From positions 2,170,001-2,234,000 of the forward strand of contig CP051139.1 of assembly GCA_001592805.2 (NCBI GenBank): a DNA stretch of 64,000 bases, written 5' to 3'. The notes under the pieces were generated by a model. It did not search any database. It had not been told where the DNA came from and saw nothing but the letters and a program-made list of their open reading frames with translations. The DNA is from Peltaster fructicola. Its lineage: Eukaryota > Ascomycota > Dothideomycetes. A program made the translations under genes and the position numbers. This document shows, piece by piece, positions 42,431-53,198 of the stretch (its first letter is position 1; every line of letters starts with the position of its first letter).

Positions 42431-43264
42431 ATGTCGAGCACTAATTGCGATCCCCACGAGCAGAATGCAAAGCAATCTCATCTACTCAGACTACCATCTG
42501 AGCTTCGCCTCATCATCTATCATGAAGTGTTAGGTGGACACATTCTGCATTAGCAATGCAGTATGAAGCGATGGCGACTCGTCGTGATTGAACGAGGACA
42601 AACAACCAATCAGCGACTCAAGCCGTTCAGGGACATCGATGCTGCGGTGATGAGACCACCATTGCGCTGCCTGGTTCAACGTACGCAGGAATTCGTCGAC
42701 ACGCGCGGCGAGATCAGTGCTGCAGATCTGTTCACTTTGCTGCCGGTCTGTCGTCGCATCCACGCAGAAACAGCGCTGATGCCATTTACTGCCAACGACT
42801 TTGTGTTTACCTCAACGTACGACCTTCGCAAGTTTACCGACTTCCTGACAGCAGATCAACATGAAGCACTGCAAGCTATCATTTTGACAGACTCACTCGA
42901 CCATGCTTTGCGTCAGGGAGAACGCTTGCGAAGAAGCTGGAATCGAGCTTTCACACAGCTACGGTCTGTAATGATTGTATCAGGATTTGGAACAAACCCG
43001 TGCGAAGATCATGGCTGTGCAGTGTACAAACGCCTGGGGTGGGACCCGCACGAGATTCACAGCGTCAAGCGCAACGTTCGAATAGTCCTTGCAGGCACTG
43101 TTCAAGTAAAGGAGGACGATCTCGTCAAGCAGAACCAAGATCTCGATGTGCAAGCATTGACTTGTCAGTGTGAGTCGATCTATGGCTTCAAGATGATCGA
43201 TCTTGGATACGCCACCTGGGAAGAGTTGAGTCTCGAAGCATTGAGCATCGATACTGTGACATGA
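42431..43264 (+). pseudogene. F-box/2EXR-like protein gene interrupted by one in-frame TAG
   Basis: Translation from the ATG at 42431 gives MSSTNCDPHEQNAKQSHLLR then LPSELRLIIYHEVLGG, the leucine- and proline-led start of fungal F-box-like/2EXR proteins. It stops at TAG (42551-42553) after GGHILH. The same frame resumes with QCSMKRWRLVVIERG and stays open for 237 codons through a protein-like body (LFTLLPVCRRIHAETALMPF, TANDFVFTSTYDLRKFTDFL). LLPVCRRIHAET is the usual continuation of this family, so both halves belong together. The stop could mark a recent pseudogene, a sequence error, read-through (context TAG CAA) or a 42-base in-frame intron (GTGTTA...GAAG) that would remove the VLGG segment. 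One change CAG to TAG would explain it. Confidence 0.6.
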
Positions 43265-43360
43265 GATGAGAAGTGAGGTGAGGTGATGGACATCGACAGC
43301 TGCTTAGAAAACTGCCTTTCAGCTTGTTGGATGGAAGAAGTTCTAGTCATGTACAGCACA

Positions 43361-45604
43361 TCAAACCAAACCAAACCCACTGATTCTCCTTCCGTATATA
43401 CCACGAGCCGGCGGTGCTTCTGTCACAGCTGGAACAACAACACTGTCGCTGGCACTCTTCGGCTCTAGGAGTGGTCTCGTCTTGAGACCTTCAGCTGGTG
43501 CGTTTGGTATCAACCTAATAGTCTTTTTGATGCCTTCGCGCCGCCTCTCGCGACCCTTCTCTCTTGACATGTCCAGTAAACCACCCAGAAAGCTACCTTT
43601 TCGCGAAGCAGCAATGCGTCTATCATCGGACTGCTCAGCGAGAGCGTTTCCACGCTCATCAAGCGGCCGCGCAGGTGTGACGATGTGCGAGTAAGTCTGC
43701 TTCACAGTCGGACGAGGCGTGAAGACGCCGGCTGCATAATGTAGCTTTGCAGAAGTAGGCTTGCTTGCGTCGAAGTCTTCCTTGCTCTCTTCACTCCAGC
43801 CAAGATACACGCCAGTCACCGACTGGTGTAGTCTCGCTGGCGATATGGGTTGTATTTTGTCCTGCTCAGCTGTTCGTGTGAGCTTGTCTGTAATCTTGTT
43901 GGTTGCTCTGGTCAGAAGATCTGATATATCGGTTGACTTCTTCGAAGATTGTGCTTGTGCAGCTGCCGGAGTGGTTGGATGAACCGGCTTGCGTGCTACG
44001 TGCACTGCCAAGACGGGTTGTATTTTCACACTGGTCTTGTTTGTGCCTTTTGCTTTTCCGTAACGTCGCCGTCCAACGTACGGGTAGTAAGCAGACTCTC
44101 GGTACTCTTTCTTTGCTTTGGGAGTGGTAATCCAGGGCACCATAGTATCGAAAGTAGTAGTCTGCACTGCTGTGGACGATGGCACCACAGGTAAGGTAGG
44201 CTCTGGTGGTTGTCGAGGGTCTAAGAGGGAATGGGAGATGGGTATGCTGCCGGTCCGGCTGCGATCCTCCGACTCCTCATCTGTGTCAGGGAAGAAGTTC
44301 TTTGGCGGTGGTGGGGTGCCTTGTAGAGACCCGGCGTCCCAATCGCTGTCATGTAGCGTTCCAGCGATGGCAGGCGCCTTAGGCGAGACTGATGAGGTAG
44401 CGCTTGCGGTAATTCGATGTTGCATAGTGCCTGGAGGCAAGCCGGGCGACTTGAAGGCGAACAGCGGCTGTGGAGTGAGCTCAACATTAGTCTCGGCCTC
44501 ATTGTAGCGAGTCTGGGATGCACCGTCCCAAGGACCCGATACTAAAGTCGTGTATTCAGAAGCGATAGCTGCTGCATCCGATGGTGGTCGTGGGATGTGA
44601 AGCTTCACAGCTTGCCTCGAGCCGCGATGAAGAGTCCGACCTCGTTCGGGCTCGTCGACCGAAACCTCGCTGGCTGGTATGCTGCTGTTCTGCGAGAGAC
44701 TCTGGTCTCGCGACATAGGGATCGCGGTGGAGCCGGACCAGCGAGTGTTAACCTGTGCAGCGTTTACAAATGTTGTCTGCGCATATGCATCGTTGTTCTT
44801 TGCTTGTGAAGGGTCGAAACGGTGCCAGGTCTCGGCGTCTAGCATCATCATAGACGGCAGTCTCATGGTCATGGGCTCATGAACCTTACAGATGGATCCT
44901 GGCTTTTGTGGTTTCTCGTTGAGTTGATCAGTCAACTTCACGATATGTTCGGATGATCTCGCTTTGGCTATCATCCTCGCTCGCAGCTCTTCTGGTAAGA
45001 GATGTTCCGTGTCGGAGGCATTTTGAACTGCTCGAGCCTTCTCTAAGGAGACGGTATTCAAGTACTTCTGTGGCACTTGAGGATGTAGCATTGGTATCGG
45101 CAGCAGTACTGATGGGCGTTGCTCGAACGCACGTTCCGGCGAAGGCGATGAACTTATGTTCTTTGATGCTGTGGTAGGCATCGGGCTGTAGGTTCGTGGG
45201 AGTAAGAGCTGAGGCTCAGACATGGTAGCTACAGACGCGAGTCTGGAGTCCTTATAGATCGAATTGATTTTGGGTAGTGGGTGCTCGGAGAGTGAAGGAG
45301 CTCGTGGAGGATCGTCTGCAGTGTACCACGTGGATGCCGTACGACTATAGATGCTACTCGATCGTCTTGGTTTGTCCGGCTTGCTTTGATGTCTTGGTGG
45401 GCTTAGCGACGTACGTCGACCTTGTGATAGAGGCGGTGGTGGAAGTGGTTTGTAGTGATTGGGTGACTGCGAAGACTTCTTGCTTGCTGGATTTGAAGGT
45501 AGAAGGGGTCGTTCCATGCCTGTTAATCCTGTAGGTGATTTGCTATGCGATTTGTGAATTTGCTGCTGCTGCAGCAGCCTTTCGCTGCCAGGTGAACTAG
45601 ACAT
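43361..45604 (-). CDS. Disordered Ser/Pro-rich protein of unknown function
   Basis: A single exon encodes 747 residues. The N-terminal 200 are low-complexity (Pro-rich KPLPPPPLSQG, Arg/Ser patches). A more ordered helical element lies near residues 180-225 (YLNTVSLEKARAVQNASD, LLPEELRARMIAKARSSEHI), and another conserved-looking block near 490-530 contains MVPWITTPKAKKEYRESAYYPYVGR without gaps. The C-terminus has SFLGGLLDMSREKGRERRRE and a neat RGIYGRRISGFGLV end. No catalytic motif, signal peptide or membrane helix is visible. The short ordered blocks amid disorder suggest peptide motifs that bind a partner. It converges on the F-box-like gene with 96 bases between stops. Confidence 0.7.
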   Translation of the reverse strand: MSSSPGSERLLQQQQIHKSHSKSPTGLTGMERPLLPSNPASKKSSQSPNHYKPLPPPPLSQGRRTSLSPPRHQSKPDKPRRSSSIYSRTASTWYTADDPPRAPSLSEHPLPKINSIYKDSRLASVATMSEPQLLLPRTYSPMPTTASKNISSSPSPERAFEQRPSVLLPIPMLHPQVPQKYLNTVSLEKARAVQNASDTEHLLPEELRARMIAKARSSEHIVKLTDQLNEKPQKPGSICKVHEPMTMRLPSMMMLDAETWHRFDPSQAKNNDAYAQTTFVNAAQVNTRWSGSTAIPMSRDQSLSQNSSIPASEVSVDEPERGRTLHRGSRQAVKLHIPRPPSDAAAIASEYTTLVSGPWDGASQTRYNEAETNVELTPQPLFAFKSPGLPPGTMQHRITASATSSVSPKAPAIAGTLHDSDWDAGSLQGTPPPPKNFFPDTDEESEDRSRTGSIPISHSLLDPRQPPEPTLPVVPSSTAVQTTTFDTMVPWITTPKAKKEYRESAYYPYVGRRRYGKAKGTNKTSVKIQPVLAVHVARKPVHPTTPAAAQAQSSKKSTDISDLLTRATNKITDKLTRTAEQDKIQPISPARLHQSVTGVYLGWSEESKEDFDASKPTSAKLHYAAGVFTPRPTVKQTYSHIVTPARPLDERGNALAEQSDDRRIAASRKGSFLGGLLDMSREKGRERRREGIKKTIRLIPNAPAEGLKTRPLLEPKSASDSVVVPAVTEAPPARGIYGRRISGFGLV

Positions 45605-45951
45605 ATTCGATGGATGTGATTATCTGGACGAAACATCGTCTCATCGCTGAAGTGAGGTTCAAGAATTACTTGCGTACTCGACGAAGCTTCACAACAAAGG
45701 TGATGTTGTTGTGAAGCTGAATAGTCCATAGTTCTGCGAGACACAACAAAGCCACGAGCTCTATCAAAGACCTCGAGTCGCCGCAACCAGGGATAGCAGA
45801 TGCACACCTTGTTCTATGGGCAGATGGAAGAGCTTCGATCATCGTCGTGGAACGTGTGATGGGATTGTGCTATACATACCACCGATGCTGTGAACAGCCA
45901 CATGCTGCCCAGTCGAGCGTGTGACATCAACATATGACAATCAACGTCATC
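45605..45951. other. Spacer between two minus-strand genes
   Basis: About 350 bases that should contain the promoter of the disordered protein and the 3' UTR of the small gene. Nothing else seen. Confidence 0.4.
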
Positions 45952-46285
45952 CTACACATCATCTGCGCCAGACGAGGCCAGCTCCTCAGCACCAGGTAGC
46001 TGAGGTATATCAACCAATACCGCAGGATCGCTTTTGCGCTCAGAGATCAGACGTTGTCTCCGCTGTTCCGAGCTGTGAGCTATAGAAAGTACGCCAGGCG
46101 TGGGAGGTGCATACCTTTTGCTCCTCCTCAGTCGTCATCGACTCCGTCTGAACCGCTTTGGCGCGCTCAGCAGACATGGGCTTGCTGTCCAGCTCGATTG
46201 GCTCATTGTTTAGTGTGGCGGCGGTGATGACAAACTCCGGCCTTTTTGCAGTGACGGGCGAAACCATCTCGTTGGAGGCAGACAT
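45952..46285 (-). CDS. Small charged protein of unknown function, two exons
   Basis: Exon 46285-46115 joins 46062-45952 across a 52-base intron (GTATGC...AACAG) with phase 0 at both ends, giving 93 residues. Without splicing the frame ends after a low-quality tail. With splicing it runs MTTEEEQK to RRQRLISERKSDPAVLVDIP and QLPGAEELASS, which is much more protein-like. The N-terminus is polar (MSASNEMVSPVTAKRPEF); the centre is a charged helix with MSAERAKAVQTES. No domain recognised. Small size and acid/base alternation suggest a helical adaptor; function is unknown. Confidence 0.6.
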
Positions 46286-46765
46286 GGTGTGGCAGACACT
46301 GCGTCTGAGGTGGTAACTATGCTGTGAACTGGTTCTGTCAAGATGAGGTAGAGATGGGAGACACTAGAGACAGAGGTTGAAAAAGGAGCGTATCTGTCAG
46401 TCACTTGCTGAGTTGGGTGCCACCTGCAGCTATGCGCGCGGCATCCAGCATTGTGCGGCGTGTGAAAGCGTAAGCAAACACTGTTCGTCTGAATCCTAAC
46501 CCCGAGCTATCGGGCGGATGGGGTAGGTGAATGCTCACTGACACCAAGGACAAGCAAACAGGAGTGTTGTATTGGTTGAAACAACCGGTAAGACGCGTTG
46601 AAATGCTGAGTCATCCAGAATAGTAAAGTCTTTGTGTGCAGCACCGCAATGAAGAAGCGCATGCACAGCAGAAGCAGGAGATAAAAATATGATATCGAAC
46701 GTGATCGTCCTATCGATCGGATCAACGAATGTTCAGAACTAAGATTAAACTACAAGATGCTGCAC
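46286..46765. other. Spacer upstream of the small gene
   Basis: About 480 bases between the small gene's start and the sulfate permease stop. It holds the promoter of the former and the 3' UTR of the latter. No further gene seen. Confidence 0.4.
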
Positions 46766-49407
46766 TTATGCGGTCCTCTCAGGCTTCCAGTCATTCTCCG
46801 ACTCGATAAGATCAGTATCCTCGCCAGGATGAAATCGTTGAACGTTAGAAATGGCACTCTGTAAAGCAGCGGTCAGATCAATGTGGAAAAGAGGCCTGTT
46901 GAGACCGTGCACAGGAGCAGTCTTGTTGTTGAGCCCAGCATCGTATGCCTTACTGCGTGTGATCTCGCGGTCAAGGCTGTTGTCGCTAGACGAGTCCTTG
47001 GCAGCGAAGTCGATCTCACGGTGTCCAGTCTCGATGTCCTTCTGCGATGGTCTTCGCAACTGCTCACGTCTGTTGGCTTGCTCTTCTGCGGCTTCGGCTG
47101 CGGACTGCGAACCACCGATCTCTGCGACAGAGAAGACTGGTTTCCATCGGTGGAAGCCATCCGTTGCCTCTGGTGTTGGATATCCGAAACCTGCTGAGGC
47201 GAGTGCTCGCTTGGTCCATCGATTGTGAATGTTTGCAAAATGCCATTGAACACTGTGCGGCTGTGCGTACTTGTCAAGCTGGTTCCTGACATCGATCAAG
47301 GACTGCACTGAGGTGAGATCAGTGTTGTTGACCGTAGCGAAATCCAGGATGACAGCCTTGAGTGTAGGACGTTCTTGATGTAGGTCAAGCTTCTTGCCAC
47401 GTCGTGGAGCTGGGTCGTTCCATGGTCTGTCACCTGGTCGTCCAAAGGCAGATGGGTCAGTGCGGCGCGTGTTGGCGAAAATCTCCGCAACGAACTGGTC
47501 CAGATAAGCGCTTGCACTTGGGTAGTTGTAACCCTCGGAAAATCGGTAGATGAAGATGCCAGGGTATGGGTGGGAGACCACATGGCCAGGGTTAGAACCG
47601 TCGTTGTGCTCCAGCGGGACGAAAATATTGCGACTGGACTTGTCTGGGTCGTTCTCTGGATGCTGGTTCGTTGTCGTGCCATCCTTAGGCTGCGAGGAAA
47701 TGTGCTCGCCAACGACCGAGTGAACTTTCAGCTTACCGAGGAACCGACCCTTGACGAAGAACATTCGCCAGATCTGGATGGCGAACGAGGTTGTGACTGT
47801 GACATAGATACCGATCTCGATGGTGGTGAAGATGGTGACAATGACACCAGCGAAGAAGACAACAACCTCGATCGGCGAGATCTTCCAGAACTGGTAGACT
47901 GTGTTTGGTGGAGTGATCAAGTCACCAACGGCGTGGATGATGATACCTGCAAGCGCAGCATTTGGAATGTAGAAGAAGACAGCTGGCAGAGCGTAGATGG
48001 CGAGAAGGACGACGAGCGCAGTGATGACACCAGCAAATGGCGTGCGCACTCCAGCCTTCGACTTGATAGCTGTACGCGAGAAGGATCCGGTTGCAGGGTA
48101 AGCGCCCAAGAAGGGACCGAGCAAGTTTGTAACACCGATAGCAACCAGCTCTTGCGACGGGTTGATCGTGTAGTTGTTGATACGACCAAACGACTTAGCG
48201 ATGGAGATGTGCTCGATGAGCAAGACGATCACACTGATGGGAATCTGGTTGGCGTATGTGTTGATGACTTGAGGACTTAGAATTGGCGCTTCGTGTGTCG
48301 TGAATCCGCGAGGAACTGGTCCCAGGATCGTGAACTTGGCCTGAGCAGCCTGGCTGTAGTTGATGTTTCGGTTGGCCGCCCAGCCGATGAGGGTGTACAG
48401 CAGGATGACGAAAACTGAGCGCAGGGTGTTGCAGAAGAACCAGGTCTTCCTACGTGCTGGCTGGACTTTGCCCAGGTAGTTGAAGATGGCTCGAATGATG
48501 TACAACATCGCCAGTGATGTGATTCCGATGGCAGCGTCCAACGTGCAATGGTCCAACCATCGGAATGTGTTGATGAAGACCAAGTATGTCGAGTCTCGAG
48601 TATTGAATCTTGAGGATGTACCGAGCAATGTAGGCAATTGTCCAACGGCAATGTTGATCGATGAGCCAGTGATGAAGGCAGTGACGGCAGGTAGAGATAT
48701 AAACTCGACTATGCGACCGATCCTGAGCACACCGATTCCGAAGACAACGGCACCGCAAATGACTGCGAGTGAGGAGGCGACCACGTGAGATGGGATGCTT
48801 GGATCGACGGCCTTTGCCTGAGTGACGATGTTACCGACAATGGTGGACATAACGGCCACGGGCTATTTTCTCCTGGTCAGTCACGATCGACGATGCTTTG
48901 GGTCTTGACTTACACCGATGGTGATGTCCTTTGAGGTAGCGAAGAACCAGTAGATCAAGACGCCCATGAAGGACGAGTACAGACCATATTGAATATCGAG
49001 CTGAGCAAGCTTGGCGTATGCCATACTTTGTGGAACGACGACGGCGCCGACAGTGATACCTGAAGGGGGTCAGTGTGGAACGTACTGGTAGTCGATGACT
49101 GTGACAAACCTGCAACGAGATCACCGTAGAACCATTGGAGGTTGTAGCTCAAGATCCAGTGCGTGAAGGGAAACAGACTCGAGACGTAATTGCGCATCCT
49201 CCGAGGTGTTGGGGCGATGCTTCGAAGCCATTCAGAAACATGAGGCTCCTCCTCGTTGTAGCCATCAACAGTGTCGATGGAGAATACTGATTCACCACGT
49301 GTGAGCTTGCCGTCGACAGTTGGATCTCCAGTCTCATCTCTGTATTTGAGGTTGATGCCAAGGCCTTTTGCAAGGCCATGGCCAATTTTCGTGCTTGTCG
49401 AAGCCAT
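46766..49407 (-). CDS. Sulfate permease, SLC26/SulP family with STAS domain
   Basis: Exons 49407-49110, 49059-48914 and 48862-46766 give 846 residues. The SulP signature straddles the first two introns: GDLVAGITVGAVVVPQSMAY, then AKLAQLDIQYGLYSSF and SKDITIGPVAVMS. About 12-14 hydrophobic helices follow, including LGAYPATGSFSRTAIKSKAG, a hallmark of the family. The cytosolic STAS domain occupies about residues 560-720, with insertions (RRGKKLDLHQER) and the core LKAVILDFATVNNTDLTSVQ. The tail is charged and ends in DWKPERTA. It should import sulfate with protons at the plasma membrane for cysteine and methionine synthesis. Such genes are normally under Cys3/MetR control; I could not identify a convincing site. 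Confidence 0.93.
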
Positions 49408-50771
49408 TGTGAAGGTAGCGACTCGCAAGGTAGAAGTGCTGATCTGAAGGAACAGCAGGACAGGGTGGTCTATGTAGACCGACGGCTATCACTCAACGCA
49501 CGCCTTGTGCCTGTGTGTAAATGAGTGCAGAGAAGCACGGGATGAGCTGGTAGGTGTGTCACAGAGACTAGATGCGCCACGTCCAGACCGTGCCTTCCGA
49601 TACAGGCAGACTTCTCAGGATCGAAAGTTAGTTTTGGCGAATCCAGGCGCTTTTGGGTGGTGTCAATTGCGAATAGTGATGGAGTGATCACCACCGGTTC
49701 TCGCGTGTGACCGTAGGCTCGTGGGCTCGATCGAAGCCTCACACGGCCTCCAGTGTGAGCACGCCAGTTGCAGGGGATAAAGCGTAATGCTGGCGATGCA
49801 AGGACCAGGCTGAATGGTCAGTGGTCCAAGAATGAGTAAATGTCGCGAATCGATATGAACGGCAATGACCTCTCCAATGCTGGGACGATGTGACCTGACA
49901 GGGAGGTGTATGTATGTTTGCTTATGCCAATGACATGGTTAAAGTAGTCGTCGTCGTCTGAGACAGGAAGTGGAAGGCATTACGCAGTCGGTGGATCGAT
50001 GCTCTGCTTTGCCTGCGAGTGAGAATTGTGTTGATCATGATGCCCGGAGCCACAGAATGACGTGCTTTGCGCTAACAGACATGGGCCCTATATTTTCATA
50101 CTGAAATCTCGCGGCTGGATGCAGCCAAGTCAGAAGAAGTATACCCAATCAGCATGGCGTTAGAAGGCGTGCTCACGGCACAACCTCGTAGGGTGTATGT
50201 AGTGCTTCATCTGTGCACATCGCTTCTCGACGCCTGCCACGCGGTAATCAGATGAAATTCTCGCTTGATGGCGTCCCAAGGGCTTGTGTCAGCCGTGTCG
50301 CGTGTTGTATTCGATGAATGCTTTTCCGGATCAGATTGCGCTTGTGCCTGGAGACGGCGGACGTGTCTCGTGGCGAGGCTTGGAGTTGAGGATGTGCACG
50401 GATGAGCAGTTTGACGACGGAGTTGCGCCAAGCACGATGTCCGCGTGCATTAGTGTGAGCTCACTCTATTCTGTACCTGAATACGATCGATGCTGGGTTG
50501 GAGATCTGCTCTCGGCTCTCAACGATCCTGAAGATTGTTCTTGCAACAGGTTGTTGGCCTTGATGGAACAGCTGTTATTCGACCAGCGATTCCAGCATTC
50601 GTTTGTAGTTGATAGTGTTGTCGATCCAAGCAGGTGGAGTGTATGAGGCTAGGTTTAAAGATTGTGTGACTGGAGAAGCGTGTAGGCTATCTTGAACCAC
50701 ACGCACGCGCTCACAACCACGTTCCACGCGACCTTTTCATTGTTTGCACACTCTCGTCCCTTCGCAAAGTC
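49408..50771. other. 1.4-kb divergent region between sulfate permease and BUB2
   Basis: Divergent starts make this a long promoter region. A 110-codon plus-strand frame (ATG 50314 to 50646) and minus-strand frames opposite it are open, but their translations lack known domains and neither has good splice support. No RNA gene or repeat found. Confidence 0.4.
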
Positions 50772-51838
50772 ATGAATGAGCTTGATTTACTGGTACAGAG
50801 AGGCCCAAACAATGGTGACACTATTGGAGGCCTGGAAGAGCTGCGACACGCAATACTGCTAGACGGGATACCATCCAATAGTGATGGCATGGTAGGCTAT
50901 CAACATCGCAAATCGCGCAAACTTACTGACGATACCAGTCAGAGCTCCGCATATACGTCTGGTTGATTCTCTTGAATGCGCCGCCCTTGCAGACAGACAA
51001 ATACCTCGACCTCGTATCACAAGGAGCATCCGCATGCTACAGCAAGATTCGAAACGACACCTTTCGCACACTGACCACGGATCCTCTTTTCCGACGGCGT
51101 GTCACGGAGAACAGTCTCACACGCGTACTCAATGCGATAGCTTGGAAGCTGCAAGATGCGAATGAATCACGCGTCAATGGCTGGATGTCACCACCAACAT
51201 TAGGCGTACCGAAGAGCATTGATGGAAGAGATGACATATTCCATTCGCCTGCATCCATCAGCACAAGGCATGGCAGAGGCTCGGTGACAGGTACAGAAGG
51301 ATCAGAAATGGGCGATACATCTGCGCATGTCGGCTACGTGCAAGGCATGAATGTTCTCGCAGCTCCGTTCCTGTACGCCGCTCGCAGCGAAGCAGAGGCA
51401 TTTGCGGCCTTCGATCGCTGCATCACCTATGAGTGTCCCGGCTACGTACGTGGCAGCATGGATGGCGTACACAAAGGACTCGCTCTTGTCGACAGGATTC
51501 TGGATCTGGTCGATCCAAAACTGGCATCACATCTTCTCGCGCATGGCATGAAAGCAGAAATATATGCCTTCCCAAGCGTGCTGACCCTCTGCGCTTGTAC
51601 ACCACCGCTGCCTGAGGTTTTACAACTATGGGACTTTCTCTTTGCATACGGATCACATCTGAATCTCTTGTGCATCGTTGCACAGCTGGTCTTGGCTCGC
51701 GATCACTTATTGAACAGCTCAAGTCCAAAGCCAGACTTCAAACCACTACGCGCCAAGCCTGTCATCGAGTTTACTGTGAACTTCGCAAGAAAGATCCCAG
51801 AGGGCCTCTATCAAGAAATGCTTGAACACGCAAAGTAA
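50772..51838 (+). CDS. BUB2: Mitotic-exit GTPase-activating protein Bub2/Cdc16 (TBC domain)
   Basis: Exon 50772-50891 (40 codons, ending SNSDGM) joins 50939-51838, giving 339 residues, close to the usual 300-340. The TBC domain carries both catalytic fingers: the arginine in KIRNDTFRTL (residue 83) and the glutamine in GYVQGMN (residue 175). The motifs LWDFLFAYG and GLALVDRILDLVDPKLASHL are typical of the Bub2 branch. With Byr4/Bfa1 it forms a two-part GAP for the Spg1/Tem1 GTPase at the spindle pole, restraining septation or mitotic exit until the spindle is aligned. The start ELDLLVQRG is conserved in shape, and the intron restores the DGM-SELRIYVW junction. Confidence 0.9.
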
Positions 51839-51904
51839 TGACTACGAATGATTACGAATTATGAGACGACGAGCACGGTTTTGCGATTCGGTCGACCAGT
51901 TCAG

Positions 51905-52858
51905 CTACACGACCGTCTCGTTGAAGATTGCAGCATTGCTTGCATCCCAGCCCATCGCTTGACACTGGATCTTCATGCTCTCCAGTACTCTCTCCTTGAG
52001 CTGCCCATCAGATACGTCCTGCCCAGCAAACCCGCCATGCGTGCTGCTAAAATTGAAAGCTTTCAAGGCTGTCCACATCTTGTAGACCTCTGTAGGAGGA
52101 AGAGGGATCTGGTTGGGATAGCTCCACAAGAAGCTGTAGCTTGTGGTGCCAGCAGGTCGATTGACATGATACAAACCGCTAGGCACGGTCATGAAAGTGT
52201 CGGCTATGAAGAGGTGGGCATTCTTTGATGGGGCTGCTTCTGGCTGGTATCGCAGTACCATACTGCCTGGGAAATGGCCACCAAGCTTGATAGCATCGAT
52301 CCCAGGTAGGATTTGCTGGACAGGACGATCTACCAGCCTGCGCCTGGTGTTATGATCTGTAGTTACGCACCATTGTGCATCTTCAGCTGCGATGTACACT
52401 GGACAATCAAAGATATTCGCCCATAGTAGATGAGTTGAGTAAAAGTGAGGGTGACTGATCACGATTGCTGCCAGCCCACCTCTGTTGCGGATCGTCTTGA
52501 TAGTGTCTTCATCGACGAATGTTATACAATCCCAGAGGACATTCCCTGCTGGAGTGGTAATCAGAAAGCACCTCTGTCCAATACCGACTTTCGGCTCAGT
52601 CTTGATCGACCATATCCCAGGACCTCCCTTGAGAGCATCAAACTCGTTCGTATGGTTGCCACGTAAAGTCCTTAGTGATGTCCATTGCTGTCCTGATAGT
52701 GGCACATATTGTCGAGGATCCTGCTGTTGTCAGCAGTGCCGTTGCATTGTCGATATGTCACTAACGTCACAGATCTTGCATGCATTTAGAGGCTGAGCGA
52801 ACGGTTGTGCATATTGCGTGCCACAAGTGCTACAGATCAGCAAGTCTTCGTACTCCAT
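51905..52858 (-). CDS. Metallo-beta-lactamase-fold protein with N-terminal zinc ribbon
   Basis: Exon 52858-52766 encodes MEYEDLLICSTCGTQYAQ... CKICD, a CxxC-x17-CxxC zinc ribbon. It joins 52720-51905 (DPRQYVPLSGQQWTSL), giving 302 residues. The 45-base intron has a GTTAGT donor, and the junction reproduces the D-D/E-R-Q-Y-V phrase known in this family. The MBL part keeps ISHPHFYSTHLLWA where classical enzymes have HxHxDH: two histidines and a third after the loop, without the aspartate. Later metal-site candidates are GGHFPGS and FIADT. The substrate is unknown. It resembles broadly distributed MBL hydrolases of bacteria, plants and fungi rather than a beta-lactamase proper. Confidence 0.8.
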
Positions 52859-53198
52859 GCTCAGCCTGCATGTGGTCGATCAGCTTAGCGAGTCTGGCGG
52901 AAAGAAATATGATGCGCTTGCTGTTCAAGAGGTCACAATGGCGTTGTGATGATCGTGGAACCGCACGAGCGGAGCCATCTCGCTTCGACGATGATGTGAA
53001 CACGATGTTGTGGCTATAACGGGGTTTCAGGACATGGCAATCGAGTGCCCCAGCCGCTGTTGAATACAACAGATAGCCAGGTCTTCGCAGCCTGCTGATG
53101 TTCATAGAATGAGGTTACTACTGACCGGTTGCATGACTACCATCTAGCTTTCTACACTGTATGATTCAGGGCGATCGTGGCCGCTGAGTCTGGCTGCT
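52859..53198. other. Spacer between TOP1 and the MBL gene
   Basis: About 340 bases holding the TOP1 3' UTR and MBL promoter. Nothing else seen. Confidence 0.4.

Noticed and set aside
42524-42565. 42-base intron that would remove the TAG in the F-box-like gene
   Set aside because: Frame-preserving, but it has a weak GAAG acceptor, no good branch point and would delete the family-like VLGG segment; kept only as an alternative.
47570-48280. 236-codon plus-strand frame opposite the sulfate permease
   Set aside because: Asp/Glu-rich complement of hydrophobic codons; a shadow of the transporter.
50284-50646. Plus-strand frame of 120 codons between sulfate permease and BUB2
   Set aside because: Starts internal to promoter sequence, no domain, and competing minus-strand frames are equally open; left as unassigned.
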